A stretch of DNA of 64,000 nt from Burkholderia diffusa (GCF_001718315.1 NZ_CP013362.1:2170001-2234000); one strand, 5' to 3'; counted from the stretch's first letter, positions 53,879 through 63,357 are shown. The notes: generated from the sequence alone by a model not told the origin. A program made the numbers and translations.

Positions 53879-53886
53879 GGTGCCGA

Positions 53887-53916
53887 TACTGTACAAAAAC
53901 ACAGTGCCCGTTTCAA
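53887..53916 (-). promoter_or_regulatory. dinB promoter overlapped by a LexA-like (SOS) box
   Basis: Read leftwards: -35 TTGAAA (53911-53916), 17-bp spacer, -10 TACAGT (53888-53893). The 20-bp box at 53887-53906 has the CTGT-N8-ACAG core and on the plus strand begins TACTGTA; it matches about 15 of 20 positions of the E. coli LexA consensus. LexA binding here would cover the spacer and -10. Confidence 0.8.
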
Positions 53917-54067
53917 CTGTCGCGTGCTGCCGCGCCGCTCGCTTCCCTGCCCCGGCCAGCCGCCGGCGACAGCGTTGTACCGGCCCGCTTCGCACGAAGC
54001 GTATCGCCGTGCGCGCGGACCGACCCCTATACTCGTCCGTCACGAGATACGACACATACGGTGACGC

Positions 54068-54760
54068 ATGAAAACGATCGGACTGATCGGCGGGATGAGC
54101 TGGGAATCGTCGGCGGAGTACTACCGGATGATCAATCGCCATTCGAAAGCGCTGCACGGCGGCCATCACAATGCGAAGAGCGTGCTGGTCACGGTGGATT
54201 TCGCGGAGATCGAAGCGCTGCAGCGCGCGCAGGACTGGGCCGCGCTCGGTGAACGGATGGCCGATGCCGCGCGCCGGCTCGAAGCGGCCGGCGCCGATCT
54301 CGTCGTTCTGACGACCAACACGATGCACCGCGTGCACGGCGCGATCGAGGCTGCGGTGGCGCTGCCGTTCCTGCACATCGCCGATCCGACCGGCGCCGCG
54401 CTGCGTGCCGCCGGCGTCGAGCGCGTCGCGCTGCTCGGCACGCGTTACACGATGGAATTGCCGTTCTACGCGGAGCGTCTGCGCGACAAATTCGGCCTCG
54501 ACGTGGTGGTGCCGGACGAATCCGCGCGCGGCGACGTGCACCGGATCATCTACGACGAGCTGTGTCATGGCGTGATCGATGCCGGGTCGCGCGCGACCTA
54601 CGTGGCGATCATCGAAGAACTGGCGAAACGCGGCGCGCAGGCGGTGATACTCGGCTGCACGGAAATCACGCTGCTGATCGGCGCGGACGATTCGCCGCTG
54701 CCGGTGTTCGATACGACCGCACTGCATGCGAAGGCGGCGGTCGAGTGGGCGGCGGGCTGA
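54068..54760 (+). CDS. aspartate/glutamate racemase family protein
   Basis: A 230-residue PLP-independent racemase of the YgeA type. It begins MKTIGLIGGMSWESSAEYY. The second catalytic cysteine is in ILGCTEITLL. At the first catalytic position the sequence is LTTNTMH, with Thr where classical aspartate racemases have Cys, a feature shared with YgeA-type broad-specificity amino-acid racemases. It may therefore act on D/L amino acids other than aspartate. It stands alone. Confidence 0.88.
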   Translation: MKTIGLIGGMSWESSAEYYRMINRHSKALHGGHHNAKSVLVTVDFAEIEALQRAQDWAALGERMADAARRLEAAGADLVVLTTNTMHRVHGAIEAAVALPFLHIADPTGAALRAAGVERVALLGTRYTMELPFYAERLRDKFGLDVVVPDESARGDVHRIIYDELCHGVIDAGSRATYVAIIEELAKRGAQAVILGCTEITLLIGADDSPLPVFDTTALHAKAAVEWAAG

Positions 54761-54762
54761 AA

Positions 54763-54789
54763 ACAAAAAACCCGGCACGGGGCCGGGTT
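54763..54789 (-). terminator. intrinsic terminator of the initiator tRNA gene
   Basis: Read leftwards, AACCCGGC pairs with GCCGGGTT around a 5-base loop, followed by a run of six T. It lies 54 bp downstream of the tRNA 3' end and also just after the racemase stop. Confidence 0.8.
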
Positions 54790-54842
54790 CCTGTCGACGA
54801 AGCGCGCATCGGTCACTTGCGCTGCACATCGTCTGGTGTGCT

Positions 54843-54919
<77 letters not shown>

Positions 54920-54931
54920 TCAGAGAAATAA

Positions 54932-54960
54932 ATTATAGGGTGATGAAGCACTCACGTCAA
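54932..54960 (-). promoter_or_regulatory. strong sigma70 promoter of the initiator tRNA
   Basis: -35 TTGACG (54955-54960), 17-bp spacer, -10 TATAAT (54932-54937), read leftwards. Transcription would start about 6 nt before the mature tRNA 5' end. Confidence 0.85.
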
Positions 54961-55089
54961 CACTTTTGTCACAATTTCTTTGCAGGCCATCGATAGGCCG
55001 ATGCGTCGCGCCGTGTGTCGCGCGCGTTCGCGCCCCTTGCTCGCGGTAAGATGGCGGCCTTCGCATTCACCCCGCACGCATTCCCGTTC

Positions 55090-55866
55090 ATGAAAATCGC
55101 CACCTGGAACGTCAACTCGCTCAACGTCCGCAAGCAGCATGTGCTCGACTGGCTCGCGCAAAGCGGGACCGACGTGCTGTGCCTGCAGGAACTGAAGCTG
55201 CCCGACGAGAAGTATCCGCGCGCCGATCTCGAGGCCGCCGGCTACCGCAGCTGGTTCACGGGCCAGAAGACCTACAACGGCGTCGCGATCCTCGTGCGCG
55301 ACACGCTCGCCGTCGACGAATCGGACGTCGTGCGCAACATCCCCGGCTTCGACGACCCGCAGCAGCGCGTGATCGCCGTGACGGTCGAAGGCGTGCGGAT
55401 CGTGTCCGCCTATTTTCCGAACGGCCAGGCGCCCGACTCCGACAAGTTCGTCTACAAGATGCAATGGCTCGACGCGCTGCATGCGTGGCTGAGCACCGAG
55501 ATGCAGCGCTACCCGAAGCTTGCGCTGCTCGGCGACTACAACATCGCGCCGGAAGACCGCGACGTGCACGACCCGGCGAAATGGGAAGGCCAGAATCTCG
55601 TGTCGCCGCAGGAGCGTGCGCACTTCGCGAAGCTGATCGAACTCGGCTTCGTCGATGCATTCCGCCGCTTCGAACAGCCGGAGAAGACCTTCACGTGGTG
55701 GGACTACCGGATGTTCGCGTTCCGCCGCAACGCGGGGCTGCGCATCGACCACGTGCTGCTGTCGCCAGCGCTCGCCGCCACCTGCACGTCGTGCGAAGTC
55801 GACCGCGTGCCGCGCACGTGGGACCAGCCGTCCGACCACACGCCCGTCGTCGCGATCGTCGGCTGA
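55090..55866 (+). CDS. xthA: exodeoxyribonuclease III
   Basis: A 258-residue EEP-family nuclease: AP endonuclease and 3'-5' exonuclease of base-excision repair. The start MKIATWNVNSLNVRKQH at 55090 is canonical. Catalytic residues lie in LCLQELKLP (Glu), YFPNGQ (Tyr), LGDYNIAPEDRDVHD (Asp, Asn) and the ending QPSDHTPVVAIV (Asp-His). Length matches the family. Confidence 0.96.
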   Translation: MKIATWNVNSLNVRKQHVLDWLAQSGTDVLCLQELKLPDEKYPRADLEAAGYRSWFTGQKTYNGVAILVRDTLAVDESDVVRNIPGFDDPQQRVIAVTVEGVRIVSAYFPNGQAPDSDKFVYKMQWLDALHAWLSTEMQRYPKLALLGDYNIAPEDRDVHDPAKWEGQNLVSPQERAHFAKLIELGFVDAFRRFEQPEKTFTWWDYRMFAFRRNAGLRIDHVLLSPALAATCTSCEVDRVPRTWDQPSDHTPVVAIVG

Positions 55867-55890
55867 GCCCCTGCCCGCTCGCGCCTGCGC

Positions 55891-58008
55891 TCAACCTCGC
55901 GCGGGCGCGGGCCCGAGATGAGCCCACAGGAAGCCGAATTCCGCCGCATCGGATTCGGCGCGCTCCAGATCGTCGGCGCTGCCGTGGCCGCCGTCGGTGT
56001 TCTCCCAATACCACACCCGTTCGTGTCCGAGCGCATGCATGCGCGCGGCCATCTTGCGCGCATGCGCGGGATGCACGCGGTCGTCGCGCGTCGATGTCGT
56101 CAGCAGCAGCGGCGGATACACGACACCTTCGCGTACGCGGTGATACGGCGAGTACGCGGCCAGTGCCGCGCCCTCGCGCGAATCCTCGGGATCACCGTAC
56201 TCATCGAGCCACGCGGCGCCCGCATGCAGCTTCGGATAGCGACGCATGTCGAGCAGCGGCACGCGGCACAGCACCGCGCCGAACAGCTCCGGACGCTGCA
56301 CCATGCATGCACCGACCAGCAGCCCGCCGTTGCTGCCGCCCTCGATGCCGAGTTGCGCGGCCGTCGTCACGCCGGTGCGGATCAGGTCCTCGGCCACCGC
56401 GATGAAGTCGTCGAAGGAGCGCTGCCGGTGTTCGCGCTGCGCGTCGACGTGCCACCCCGGCCCGAATTCGCCGCCGCCGCGGATGTGCGCGAACGCCGCG
56501 ACACCGCCGCGTTCGAGCCATGCGATGCCGAGTGCATCGCTGTAGCCCGGCAGGTTCGGAATCGCGAAACCGCCATAGCCTGACAACAGACATGGCCGCG
56601 CGACGCGGGTGCCGCCTTCCGCACGATCCGGCGCATCGAGCGCATCACGCGGCCCGATCAGCGTGTACGGCACCACCGTGCCATCGCGCGAACGGGCGTT
56701 CGCGCGGCGCACGACGAGCCCGGCCGCATCGAACCGCACCGGCGGCCGATCGAGCAGCACGCGGCGCGACGGCGCATCGGCCGCGCGATCGGCCAGGTCG
56801 GCGAGCCAGCATTCGGGCGGATCGAGATAGGTATCGACGTCCACGTACACGTCGTCGTTCAGCGTCGACTCGACCGGCTCGACGTCGATCTGCGCATCGC
56901 CCGGCCAGTCGAACGGCCGTGCGTCCCACGTCCACGCGCCGTCCTCGCGCTGGCGCGGCTGCCACAGCATCGTGCGGTTGTGCACGTCGTCGAGCCAGCT
57001 CGCGATCAGCATCGTGCGCGTGTGCGTCCACGTGCAGGCGGACGTCGACGGCCGCGGCGCGAACAGCGTCGTGAGCTCGCGCGAGCCTGCCAGGAACGCC
57101 TGCTCGCGGATCGCGAGCAGCGAGCCGCCTGCGTGGCGCACGCCGCCGCAGTCCCAGTCGAGCCGCGGCTCCAGCACGAGCCAGCCTTCCCAGAAGCCGA
57201 CCTCGACATGCGTCGGCACGTCGTAGCGCGCCCACTCGCCCGCGTCGGTCAGCCGGTACGCGTGTGCGTCGAAGAAATCCACGCTGCGCCACGCGACGTG
57301 GCGGCCATCGATCGGATCGAACCACGCGCCCGCGCTGATGTCGTCGGGTTCGCCGCGAAATACGACCGGCGCATCGGCGAGCGGCGTACCACGCACCCAG
57401 CGGCGCGCGTCGTACGGATAGCCGGCCGCGGTCGCATGCGCTTCGCCGCGATCCCAGCTCACGTAGACGGTATCGCGATCGATCCAGCCGACCGTGTGAT
57501 GCCCCGGCTCGTCGATCGTGAAACCGCCATCGACGAAACGACGCTGCACGAGATCGAACTCGCGCACGACGACGGCGTCGGCACCGCCCGGCGACAGCGA
57601 CAGCAGCGCGCGGTCGCCGTCCGGGTACAGGATCGCATCCTGCTCGAACACCCACGATTCGCCCTCTTGCGCGCCGAGCGCGTCGACGTCGAGCAGCGTT
57701 TCCCATTCGGGCCGGCCGGCACGCCAGTCGTCCCAGCGCGCGCGGCGCCACAGCCCCTTCGGGTGGAGATCGTCCTGCCACAGGTCGTACGCCCAGTCGC
57801 GCCAGCGGGTGGGAATCACCGGGCGTTCGCGCGGCAGATACGCGTGCGCAAGCCGCGCGGTGAGCGCGCGATACGCATCATCGTCGCGCAGCGCGGCGCG
57901 CGTGCGCGCGTTCTGCTCGTCGACCCACGCACGGGCGCGCTTGCTGTCGAGCGCTTCGAGAAAACGGAAGGGATCGGCCCCGGCGGGCCAGCGGAAGGAA
58001 TCGGACAT
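55891..58008 (-). CDS. prolyl oligopeptidase (S9A) family serine peptidase
   Basis: A 705-residue protein without a clear signal peptide. The N-terminal part (to about residue 410) is the beta-propeller cap. The C-terminal alpha/beta-hydrolase domain has the nucleophile Ser559 in GIEGGSNGGLLVG, an Asp downstream (TSTRDDRVHPAHA) and the final His in NTDGGHGSADD. The propeller is rich in Trp and Asp. It ends close to xthA in convergent orientation. The natural substrate is unknown; relatives cleave short proline-containing peptides. Confidence 0.9.
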   Translation of the reverse strand: MSDSFRWPAGADPFRFLEALDSKRARAWVDEQNARTRAALRDDDAYRALTARLAHAYLPRERPVIPTRWRDWAYDLWQDDLHPKGLWRRARWDDWRAGRPEWETLLDVDALGAQEGESWVFEQDAILYPDGDRALLSLSPGGADAVVVREFDLVQRRFVDGGFTIDEPGHHTVGWIDRDTVYVSWDRGEAHATAAGYPYDARRWVRGTPLADAPVVFRGEPDDISAGAWFDPIDGRHVAWRSVDFFDAHAYRLTDAGEWARYDVPTHVEVGFWEGWLVLEPRLDWDCGGVRHAGGSLLAIREQAFLAGSRELTTLFAPRPSTSACTWTHTRTMLIASWLDDVHNRTMLWQPRQREDGAWTWDARPFDWPGDAQIDVEPVESTLNDDVYVDVDTYLDPPECWLADLADRAADAPSRRVLLDRPPVRFDAAGLVVRRANARSRDGTVVPYTLIGPRDALDAPDRAEGGTRVARPCLLSGYGGFAIPNLPGYSDALGIAWLERGGVAAFAHIRGGGEFGPGWHVDAQREHRQRSFDDFIAVAEDLIRTGVTTAAQLGIEGGSNGGLLVGACMVQRPELFGAVLCRVPLLDMRRYPKLHAGAAWLDEYGDPEDSREGAALAAYSPYHRVREGVVYPPLLLTTSTRDDRVHPAHARKMAARMHALGHERVWYWENTDGGHGSADDLERAESDAAEFGFLWAHLGPAPARG

Positions 58009-58088
58009 GACGGAAGCGCACGTGACGGCAAACCGCGATTATGTCCGATCGCGGCATGCGCGACGCACGCGCATGCCGCGACGGTTGC

Positions 58089-59627
58089 TTACGGCTCCAG
58101 ATGCAGTTCCTGGATCTTGCGCGTGATCGTGTTGCGGCCGATGCCGAGCCGCTCCGCCGCCTCGACCTTGCGGCCGCGCGTGAAGTCGAGCGCCTCGCGG
58201 ATCACGGCCGCCTCGAAACGGCGCGCGAGCTCGTCCATCACGTCGGCCGAATTCTCGCGCAGCAGCCGCGCGACTTCGGTGCGCAGCCCGCTTTCCCACA
58301 TCGGATAGCCGGCCGGCGCACCGTTCGGCGCGGCCGTGACGGGCGCCGTCGTCAACGGCACGACACCGCCCCCCAGCTGCGCGCGCGCCGCGTCGCCGGC
58401 GCCGCCACTCCCGCTTCCGCTCACGCCGCCGTGCGCATCCGCGCCATCGGCCGTCGCGGCCACCGGCGTGCCCGCCGGCACGAGGTCGGGCGGCAGGTCC
58501 TTGATCTCGACCGTCTGCGCGGGCGCCATCACGGTCAGCCAGTTCGCGAGGTTCTCGAGCTGCCGCACGTTGCCGGGAAACGGCAGCGACGTCAGATACG
58601 CGAGCGCCTCGTCCGATACGCGCTTCGGCTCGACGCCGAGATCGCGCGCGCTCTTCTGCAGGAAGTGACGCGTGAGCAGCGCGATGTCCTCGCTGCGTTC
58701 GCGCAGCGGCGGCAGCCGCAGCCGGATCACGTTGAGCCGGTGGTAAAGGTCCTCGCGGAACAGCCCCTGCCGCACGCGCGCCTCCAGATTCTGGTGCGTC
58801 GCGGCGATCACGCGCACGTTCGCGCGCAGCGGGTTGTGGCCGCCGACCCGATAGAACTGGCCGTCCGACAGCACGCGCAACAGGCGCGTCTGCAGATCGA
58901 ACGGCATGTCGCCGATTTCGTCGAGGAACAGCGTGCCGTTCTCCGCTTGCTCGAAGCGGCCCTGGCGCGTCGTCTGCGCACCGGTGAACGCGCCGCGCTC
59001 ATGGCCGAACAGTTCGGATTCCAGCAGGTCCTTCGGAATCGCAGCGGTGTTCAACGCGATGAACGGACCGTTCGCCCGCGGGCTGTGACGGTGCAGCGCC
59101 CGTGCGACGAGTTCCTTGCCGGTGCCCGATTCGCCGGTGATCAGCACGGTCGCGGCCGAATGAGACAAGCGGCCGATCGCGCGAAACATGTCCTGCATCG
59201 CGGGCGCCTGGCCGAGCATCTCGGGCGCCTCGGCGACGCGCTCGTCCTGCGGCGCGCCTCCGCGCAGGCTTTCCTCGACCGCGCGGCGAATCAACTCGAC
59301 GGCCTTGTCGACGTCGAACGGCTTCGCGAGATATTCGAACGCGCCGCCCTGGAACGCCGCGACGGCGCTGTCGAGATCGGAGAACGCCGTCATGATGATG
59401 ACGGGCAGGCCCGGCAAGCGCTCGTGCATCGCCTGCAACAGCTCGAGGCCGGAGCCGCCCGGCATCCGGATGTCGGATACGAGCACCTGCGGCGTCTCAT
59501 GGTCGAGCGCGGCCAGCGCGTCGCGCACGTTCGCGAAGCTCTTCGTCGCGAAGCTGTCCCGGGCGAGTGCCTTTTCGAGCACCCAGCGGATCGATTGGTC
59601 GTCGTCTACTATCCAGATCGGCTTCAT
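58089..59627 (-). CDS. ntrC: nitrogen regulatory protein NtrC
   Basis: A 512-residue sigma54 activator. The receiver has D52 in LVSDIRMPG. The AAA+ domain has Walker A GESGTGKELVARAL, the sigma54-contacting GAFTGA loop and Walker B TLFLDEIGDMP. A long Ala/Gly-rich linker (about 385-430) precedes the Fis-type helix-turn-helix at the C-terminus (RKVEAAERLGIGRNTITRKI). It starts 46 bp after ntrB. NtrC-type sites lie upstream of glnA in this window. Confidence 0.96.
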   Translation of the reverse strand: MKPIWIVDDDQSIRWVLEKALARDSFATKSFANVRDALAALDHETPQVLVSDIRMPGGSGLELLQAMHERLPGLPVIIMTAFSDLDSAVAAFQGGAFEYLAKPFDVDKAVELIRRAVEESLRGGAPQDERVAEAPEMLGQAPAMQDMFRAIGRLSHSAATVLITGESGTGKELVARALHRHSPRANGPFIALNTAAIPKDLLESELFGHERGAFTGAQTTRQGRFEQAENGTLFLDEIGDMPFDLQTRLLRVLSDGQFYRVGGHNPLRANVRVIAATHQNLEARVRQGLFREDLYHRLNVIRLRLPPLRERSEDIALLTRHFLQKSARDLGVEPKRVSDEALAYLTSLPFPGNVRQLENLANWLTVMAPAQTVEIKDLPPDLVPAGTPVAATADGADAHGGVSGSGSGGAGDAARAQLGGGVVPLTTAPVTAAPNGAPAGYPMWESGLRTEVARLLRENSADVMDELARRFEAAVIREALDFTRGRKVEAAERLGIGRNTITRKIQELHLEP

Positions 59628-59673
59628 AGGTCGGTCAGGTATGGGTGAATCCGGTGAATCGCCATGCTGCCGC

Positions 59674-60816
59674 TCAATGATCGAGCGGCAGCAGGATCTG
59701 AAATTCGGTGCGGCCGGGCCGGCTCTCGACCTCGATCATCCCGTCGTGCTGCTGCACGAACGTCTGCGCGAGCGTGAGTCCGAGGCCGCTGCCGTCGTCG
59801 CGCCCGGACACGAGCGGGTAGAAGATCCGGTCGCGGATCTCCTCCGGAATGCCGGGCCCGTTGTCGACCACGTGCAAGTCCAGTGCCAGCTTGTACAGGC
59901 GCTTCGCGATCGTTACCTTGCGCGCGATGCGCGTGCGCAGCTCGATCTTCGCGTCGCCCTGCGCGATCCGTTCGCGCAGCGCCTGCGCGGCGTTGCGCAC
60001 GATGTTCAGCAGCGCCTGGATCAGTTGCTCCTTGTCGCCGCGCAGGTCCGGCACGCTCACGTCGTAGTCGCGCTCGATCGTGAGCCCGCGCGGAAATTCC
60101 GCGAGCATCACGGCGCGCACGCGTTCGCACACTTCATGAATGTTCACGTCGCCGACGATGTGCGGATGCCGGTGCGGCTCCAGCAACCGGTCAACGAGCG
60201 TCTGCAGGCGGTCGGACTCCTTGATGATCACCTGCGTGTATTCGCGCAACTCGCCGCGCTCGCGCTCGCTCAGCTCGAATTCGAGCAGCTGGGCTGCGCC
60301 GCGAATGCCGCCGAGCGGGTTCTTGATCTCGTGCGCGAGGTTGCGGATCAGTTGCTTGTTGACCGCGGTCAGGTCGTGGATGCGCTCTTCGCGATCGGTG
60401 CGCGACTGCCGTTCGTTCTCGAACAGCTCGACGAGCACGAAATCGGGGGCCGTCTCGAGGAAGCCGACGATCGCGTGCACGTGCAGCGGCTCGCGGCCGG
60501 GCCGGTCGAGCACGGTATCGAGATGCGTCGCGTGAAAGCGCTCCTCGCCGATCGCGGTCAGCGTCGACGCGAGCTCGTTCGCGTTCGGGAAAATCTCGCC
60601 CCACGGCCGCTGCGCGAGCTGCCGGCGCGAGATGTCGAGCATCGCCTCCGCGGACGGATTCGCGAACGCGACCCGCAGCGTCTTGCGGTCGAGCACGATC
60701 ACGACCGTCGGCAACGCCTCCAGCCCGGCAAGCAGGCCCGAGCGCGCGAGCCGCTCGTCGTCCGTCAGTCGCTCGGGCTGCCCCGTCTTCGCCTTGATCA
60801 GATTCTTCAGAGCCAT
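59674..60816 (-). CDS. ntrB: nitrogen sensor kinase NtrB
   Basis: A 380-residue soluble histidine kinase/phosphatase that controls NtrC under PII. An N-terminal PAS domain (about residues 28-130) is followed by HisKA with H162 in RNLAHEIKNPLGG, then HATPase_c (NIVRNAAQAL, DNGPGIPEEI, GSGLGLTLAQ). There is no membrane segment. It is downstream of glnA with a terminator between them and upstream of ntrC. Confidence 0.96.
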   Translation of the reverse strand: MALKNLIKAKTGQPERLTDDERLARSGLLAGLEALPTVVIVLDRKTLRVAFANPSAEAMLDISRRQLAQRPWGEIFPNANELASTLTAIGEERFHATHLDTVLDRPGREPLHVHAIVGFLETAPDFVLVELFENERQSRTDREERIHDLTAVNKQLIRNLAHEIKNPLGGIRGAAQLLEFELSERERGELREYTQVIIKESDRLQTLVDRLLEPHRHPHIVGDVNIHEVCERVRAVMLAEFPRGLTIERDYDVSVPDLRGDKEQLIQALLNIVRNAAQALRERIAQGDAKIELRTRIARKVTIAKRLYKLALDLHVVDNGPGIPEEIRDRIFYPLVSGRDDGSGLGLTLAQTFVQQHDGMIEVESRPGRTEFQILLPLDH

Positions 60817-60866
60817 CGTGCGTATCGTCGCGCCTCACCGGGTCGGAAAATGGAAATGCTCGGAAC

Positions 60867-60893
60867 AAAAAAGGGACGGCTGGACGCCGTCCC
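60867..60893 (-). terminator. intrinsic terminator downstream of glnA
   Basis: Read leftwards, GGGACGGC pairs with GCCGTCCC around a 5-base loop, followed by TTTTTT. It lies 85 bp after the glnA stop and 51 bp before ntrB, so read-through into ntrBC would be partial, as in enteric glnA-ntrBC. Confidence 0.8.
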
Positions 60894-60977
60894 CTTTCAG
60901 ACTCCGCGGTTCCCGCCGCAAGCCGCGCGACGGGAACGAACCGGCATGACGGCGCTGAATCGAAGCGCCATCGCCGA

Positions 60978-62393
60978 TTACAGCGAGTAGTACATCTCGA
61001 ACTCGATCGGATGCGTCGTCATGCGGAACTTCGCCAGCTCCTGCTCCTTCAGCGCGAGGTACGCATCGATCATGCCGTCGGTGAACACGCCACCGCGCGT
61101 CAGGAACTCGCGATCCTTGTCGAGCGCTTCCAGTGCCTGGTCGAGGCCTGCGCAGACGGTCGGGATCTTTGCATCCTCTTCCGGCGGCAGGTCGTACAGG
61201 TTCTTGTCCGCGGCTTCGCCCGGGTGGATCTTGTTCTGCACGCCGTCGAGACCGGCCATCATCAGTGCGGTGAAGCACAGGTACGGGTTGGCCATCGGGT
61301 CCGGGAACCGCGTTTCGATGCGGCGGCCCTTCGGGTTCGACACGTGCGGAATGCGGATCGACGCCGAACGGTTGCGCGCCGAGTACGCGAGCTTGACCGG
61401 TGCCTCGAAGTGCGGAACCAGACGCTTGTACGAGTTCGTCGTCGGGTTCGTGATCGCGTTCAGCGCACGGGCGTGCTTGATGATGCCGCCGATGTAGAAC
61501 AGCGCGAATTCCGACAGGCCGGCGTAGCCGTTGCCCGCGAACAGGTTCTGGCCGTCCTTCCAGATCGACTGGTGAACGTGCATGCCCGAACCGTTGTCGC
61601 CCACGACCGGCTTCGGCATGAACGTCGCTGTCTTGCCGTACGAGTGCGCGACGTTATGGATGATGTACTTCGACCATTGCGTCCAGTCGGCGCGCTGCAC
61701 CAGCGTCGAGAACTTCGTGCCGATTTCGTTCTGGCCCTGGCCTGCCACTTCGTGGTGGTGCACTTCGACCGGGATGCCGAGCTGTTCGAGCAGCAGGCAC
61801 ATTTCCGAACGCATGTCCTGGAACGTGTCGACCGGTGCGACCGGGAAGTAGCCGCCCTTCGTGCCCGGACGGTGGCCCGTGTTGCCGCCTTCGAATTCCT
61901 TGCCTGCCGACCACGGCGCTTCTTCGGAGTTGATCTTCACGAAGCAGCCCGACATGTCCGTGTTCCACTGGACCGAGTCGAAAATGAAGAATTCCGGCTC
62001 CGGACCGAAGTAGGCGGTGTCGCCCAGGCCCGTGCTCTTCAGGTACGCTTCGCCGCGCTTCGCCAGCGAACGCGGGTCGCGCTCGTAGCCCTTGCCGTCG
62101 GCCGGCTCGACCACGTCGCAGGTCAGCACGAGGGTCGACTCTTCGTAGAACGGGTCGATGAACGCGGCGCTCGGGTCCGGCATGAGCAGCATGTCCGACG
62201 CCTCGATGCCCTTCCAGCCGGCGATCGACGAGCCGTCGAATGCATGGCCGCTTTCGAACTTGTCTTCGTCAAACGCCGAAACCGGCACCGACACGTGCTG
62301 TTCCTTGCCGCGCGTATCCGTGAAGCGGAAATCGACGAACTTGACGTCCTCGTCCTTCACGAGCTGCATGACGTCGGCGACGGTTTTACTCAT
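60978..62393 (-). CDS. glnA: glutamine synthetase type I
   Basis: A 471-residue GSI-beta enzyme that assimilates ammonia into glutamine. The beta-grasp and catalytic domains show [34 protein letters not shown] and [16 protein letters not shown]. The adenylation site is Y400 in [10 protein letters not shown], so activity should be controlled by GlnE. The upstream region holds a sigma54 promoter and NtrC sites. Confidence 0.98.
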   Translation of the reverse strand: MSKTVADVMQLVKDEDVKFVDFRFTDTRGKEQHVSVPVSAFDEDKFESGHAFDGSSIAGWKGIEASDMLLMPDPSAAFIDPFYEESTLVLTCDVVEPADGKGYERDPRSLAKRGEAYLKSTGLGDTAYFGPEPEFFIFDSVQWNTDMSGCFVKINSEEAPWSAGKEFEGGNTGHRPGTKGGYFPVAPVDTFQDMRSEMCLLLEQLGIPVEVHHHEVAGQGQNEIGTKFSTLVQRADWTQWSKYIIHNVAHSYGKTATFMPKPVVGDNGSGMHVHQSIWKDGQNLFAGNGYAGLSEFALFYIGGIIKHARALNAITNPTTNSYKRLVPHFEAPVKLAYSARNRSASIRIPHVSNPKGRRIETRFPDPMANPYLCFTALMMAGLDGVQNKIHPGEAADKNLYDLPPEEDAKIPTVCAGLDQALEALDKDREFLTRGGVFTDGMIDAYLALKEQELAKFRMTTHPIEFEMYYSL

Positions 62394-62504
62394 AACCTCT
62401 TCTCCTGATTGAACAATTCCGGCGGACTGGGAACCGCCTCGTTTATCGAGCTGCCCGGAGTCTGGCTTTGGCGCAGCGCGCTCCGGGTCGACCGAATTCT
62501 ATAT

Positions 62505-62520
62505 AGCAGCAACCGTGCCA
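62505..62520 (-). promoter_or_regulatory. sigma54 promoter of glnA
   Basis: Read leftwards: TGGCAC-GGTTG-CTGCT. It carries the -24 GG and -12 GC at the required spacing and matches the consensus TGGCAC-N5-TTGCW in all but one position. Transcription would begin near 62495, about 100 nt before the glnA ATG. Confidence 0.85.
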
Positions 62521-62618
62521 GCCAGGCGCAGAAGCGACATGAATCGCGCCAGCCCGCGCCACGGCAGGGCCCGGCTGCGCAATTCCGGGGCCGGGCGCCG
62601 CATCGTCGGCCGGTCGGT

Positions 62619-62635
62619 CGCACCTGCATGGTGCA
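62619..62635. promoter_or_regulatory. NtrC-type enhancer site 1 of glnA
   Basis: CGCACCTGCATGGTGCA matches the NtrC palindrome TGCACY-N5-GGTGCA except for the first base. Its centre is about 130 bp upstream of the predicted sigma54 start, the distance typical for glnA enhancers. Confidence 0.78.
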
Positions 62636-62688
62636 AACGACCAAGCACGCCGACGTTGCGGAATCATTCTGGTGCATGCATGCCATTC

Positions 62689-62705
62689 TGCACTTTTTTG
62701 GTGAA
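62689..62705. promoter_or_regulatory. NtrC-type enhancer site 2 of glnA
   Basis: TGCACTTTTTTGGTGAA matches the NtrC palindrome with one mismatch in the right arm. It is 70 bp from site 1, an integer-like number of turns (about 6.7). A further GGTGCA half-site lies between them at 62671-62676. Confidence 0.68.
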
Positions 62706-62799
62706 CGCGTGGGCGGTGCATGCGCCGCTCGGCACGTGGACATCCGCGCGGCGGCGCCGCGCTAGAATGATCGTTTGACCGATACGGAGACCTCCTGCC

Positions 62800-63264
62800 A
62801 TGAGTACGCTCGACCAGCTTTACGCGAAGGCCGAAGAACGCCGCGCCCAGGGCGCGCTCCACTATGCCGGCGCACTGCTGCCGGTCGAGGCATTCGAACT
62901 GCTGCAGCTCGACCCGTCGGCACGCCTCGTCGACGTGCGCACGCGCGCCGAGCTCGACTGGGTCGGCCGCCCGCTCGTCGGCGACGGCCAGTACCTGCAC
63001 CTCGAATGGACGCGCTATCCGGGCGGCGTGCCGAACGCCGAATTCATCGATCAACTGAAAGCGGCTCTCCCGGCCGATACGCCCATCCTGTTCCTGTGCC
63101 GCAGCGCCGCGCGCTCGAAGCTCGCCGCGGTCGCGTCGGCGCAGGCCGGCTTCACGAAGGCGTTCGATCTGCTCGAAGGCTTCGAGGGCGGCAAGGATGC
63201 CGAAGGCCACCGCAAGACGGTCGACGGCTGGTGCTTCCGGAAACTGCCGTGGATCGGCGCCTGA
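62800..63264 (+). CDS. rhodanese-like domain protein (single domain)
   Basis: A 154-residue single-domain rhodanese. The active-site loop is CRSAARSK (Cys in LFLCRSAARSK, about residue 100), preceded by VDVRTRAELDWVG. The six-residue loop is the type that accepts sulfur and not phosphate. It begins at the ATG at 62800 with GGAG upstream, divergent from glnA. The acceptor is unknown. Confidence 0.9.
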   Translation: MSTLDQLYAKAEERRAQGALHYAGALLPVEAFELLQLDPSARLVDVRTRAELDWVGRPLVGDGQYLHLEWTRYPGGVPNAEFIDQLKAALPADTPILFLCRSAARSKLAAVASAQAGFTKAFDLLEGFEGGKDAEGHRKTVDGWCFRKLPWIGA

Positions 63265-63329
63265 CGGCGCATTCGCTTGGGCACGCCCGACTGCGACATC
63301 GTCGAGCCGGGCGATGACATCCCGATGAC

Positions 63330-63357
63330 GGGCCGCATTGCGCGGCCCGCGGTTTTT
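63330..63357 (+). terminator. intrinsic terminator downstream of the rhodanese gene
   Basis: GGGCCGC pairs with GCGGCCC around a 5-base loop, and a run of five T follows after GCGG. It lies between convergent genes. Confidence 0.55.

Larger units (their letters stand above)
62394..62799. other. 406-bp divergent control region between glnA and the rhodanese gene
   Basis: No gene is seen. It holds the glnA sigma54 promoter, at least two NtrC-type sites and, at the far end, a TAGAAT -10-like sequence (62763-62768) and GGAG ribosome-binding site of the rhodanese gene. Confidence 0.8.
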
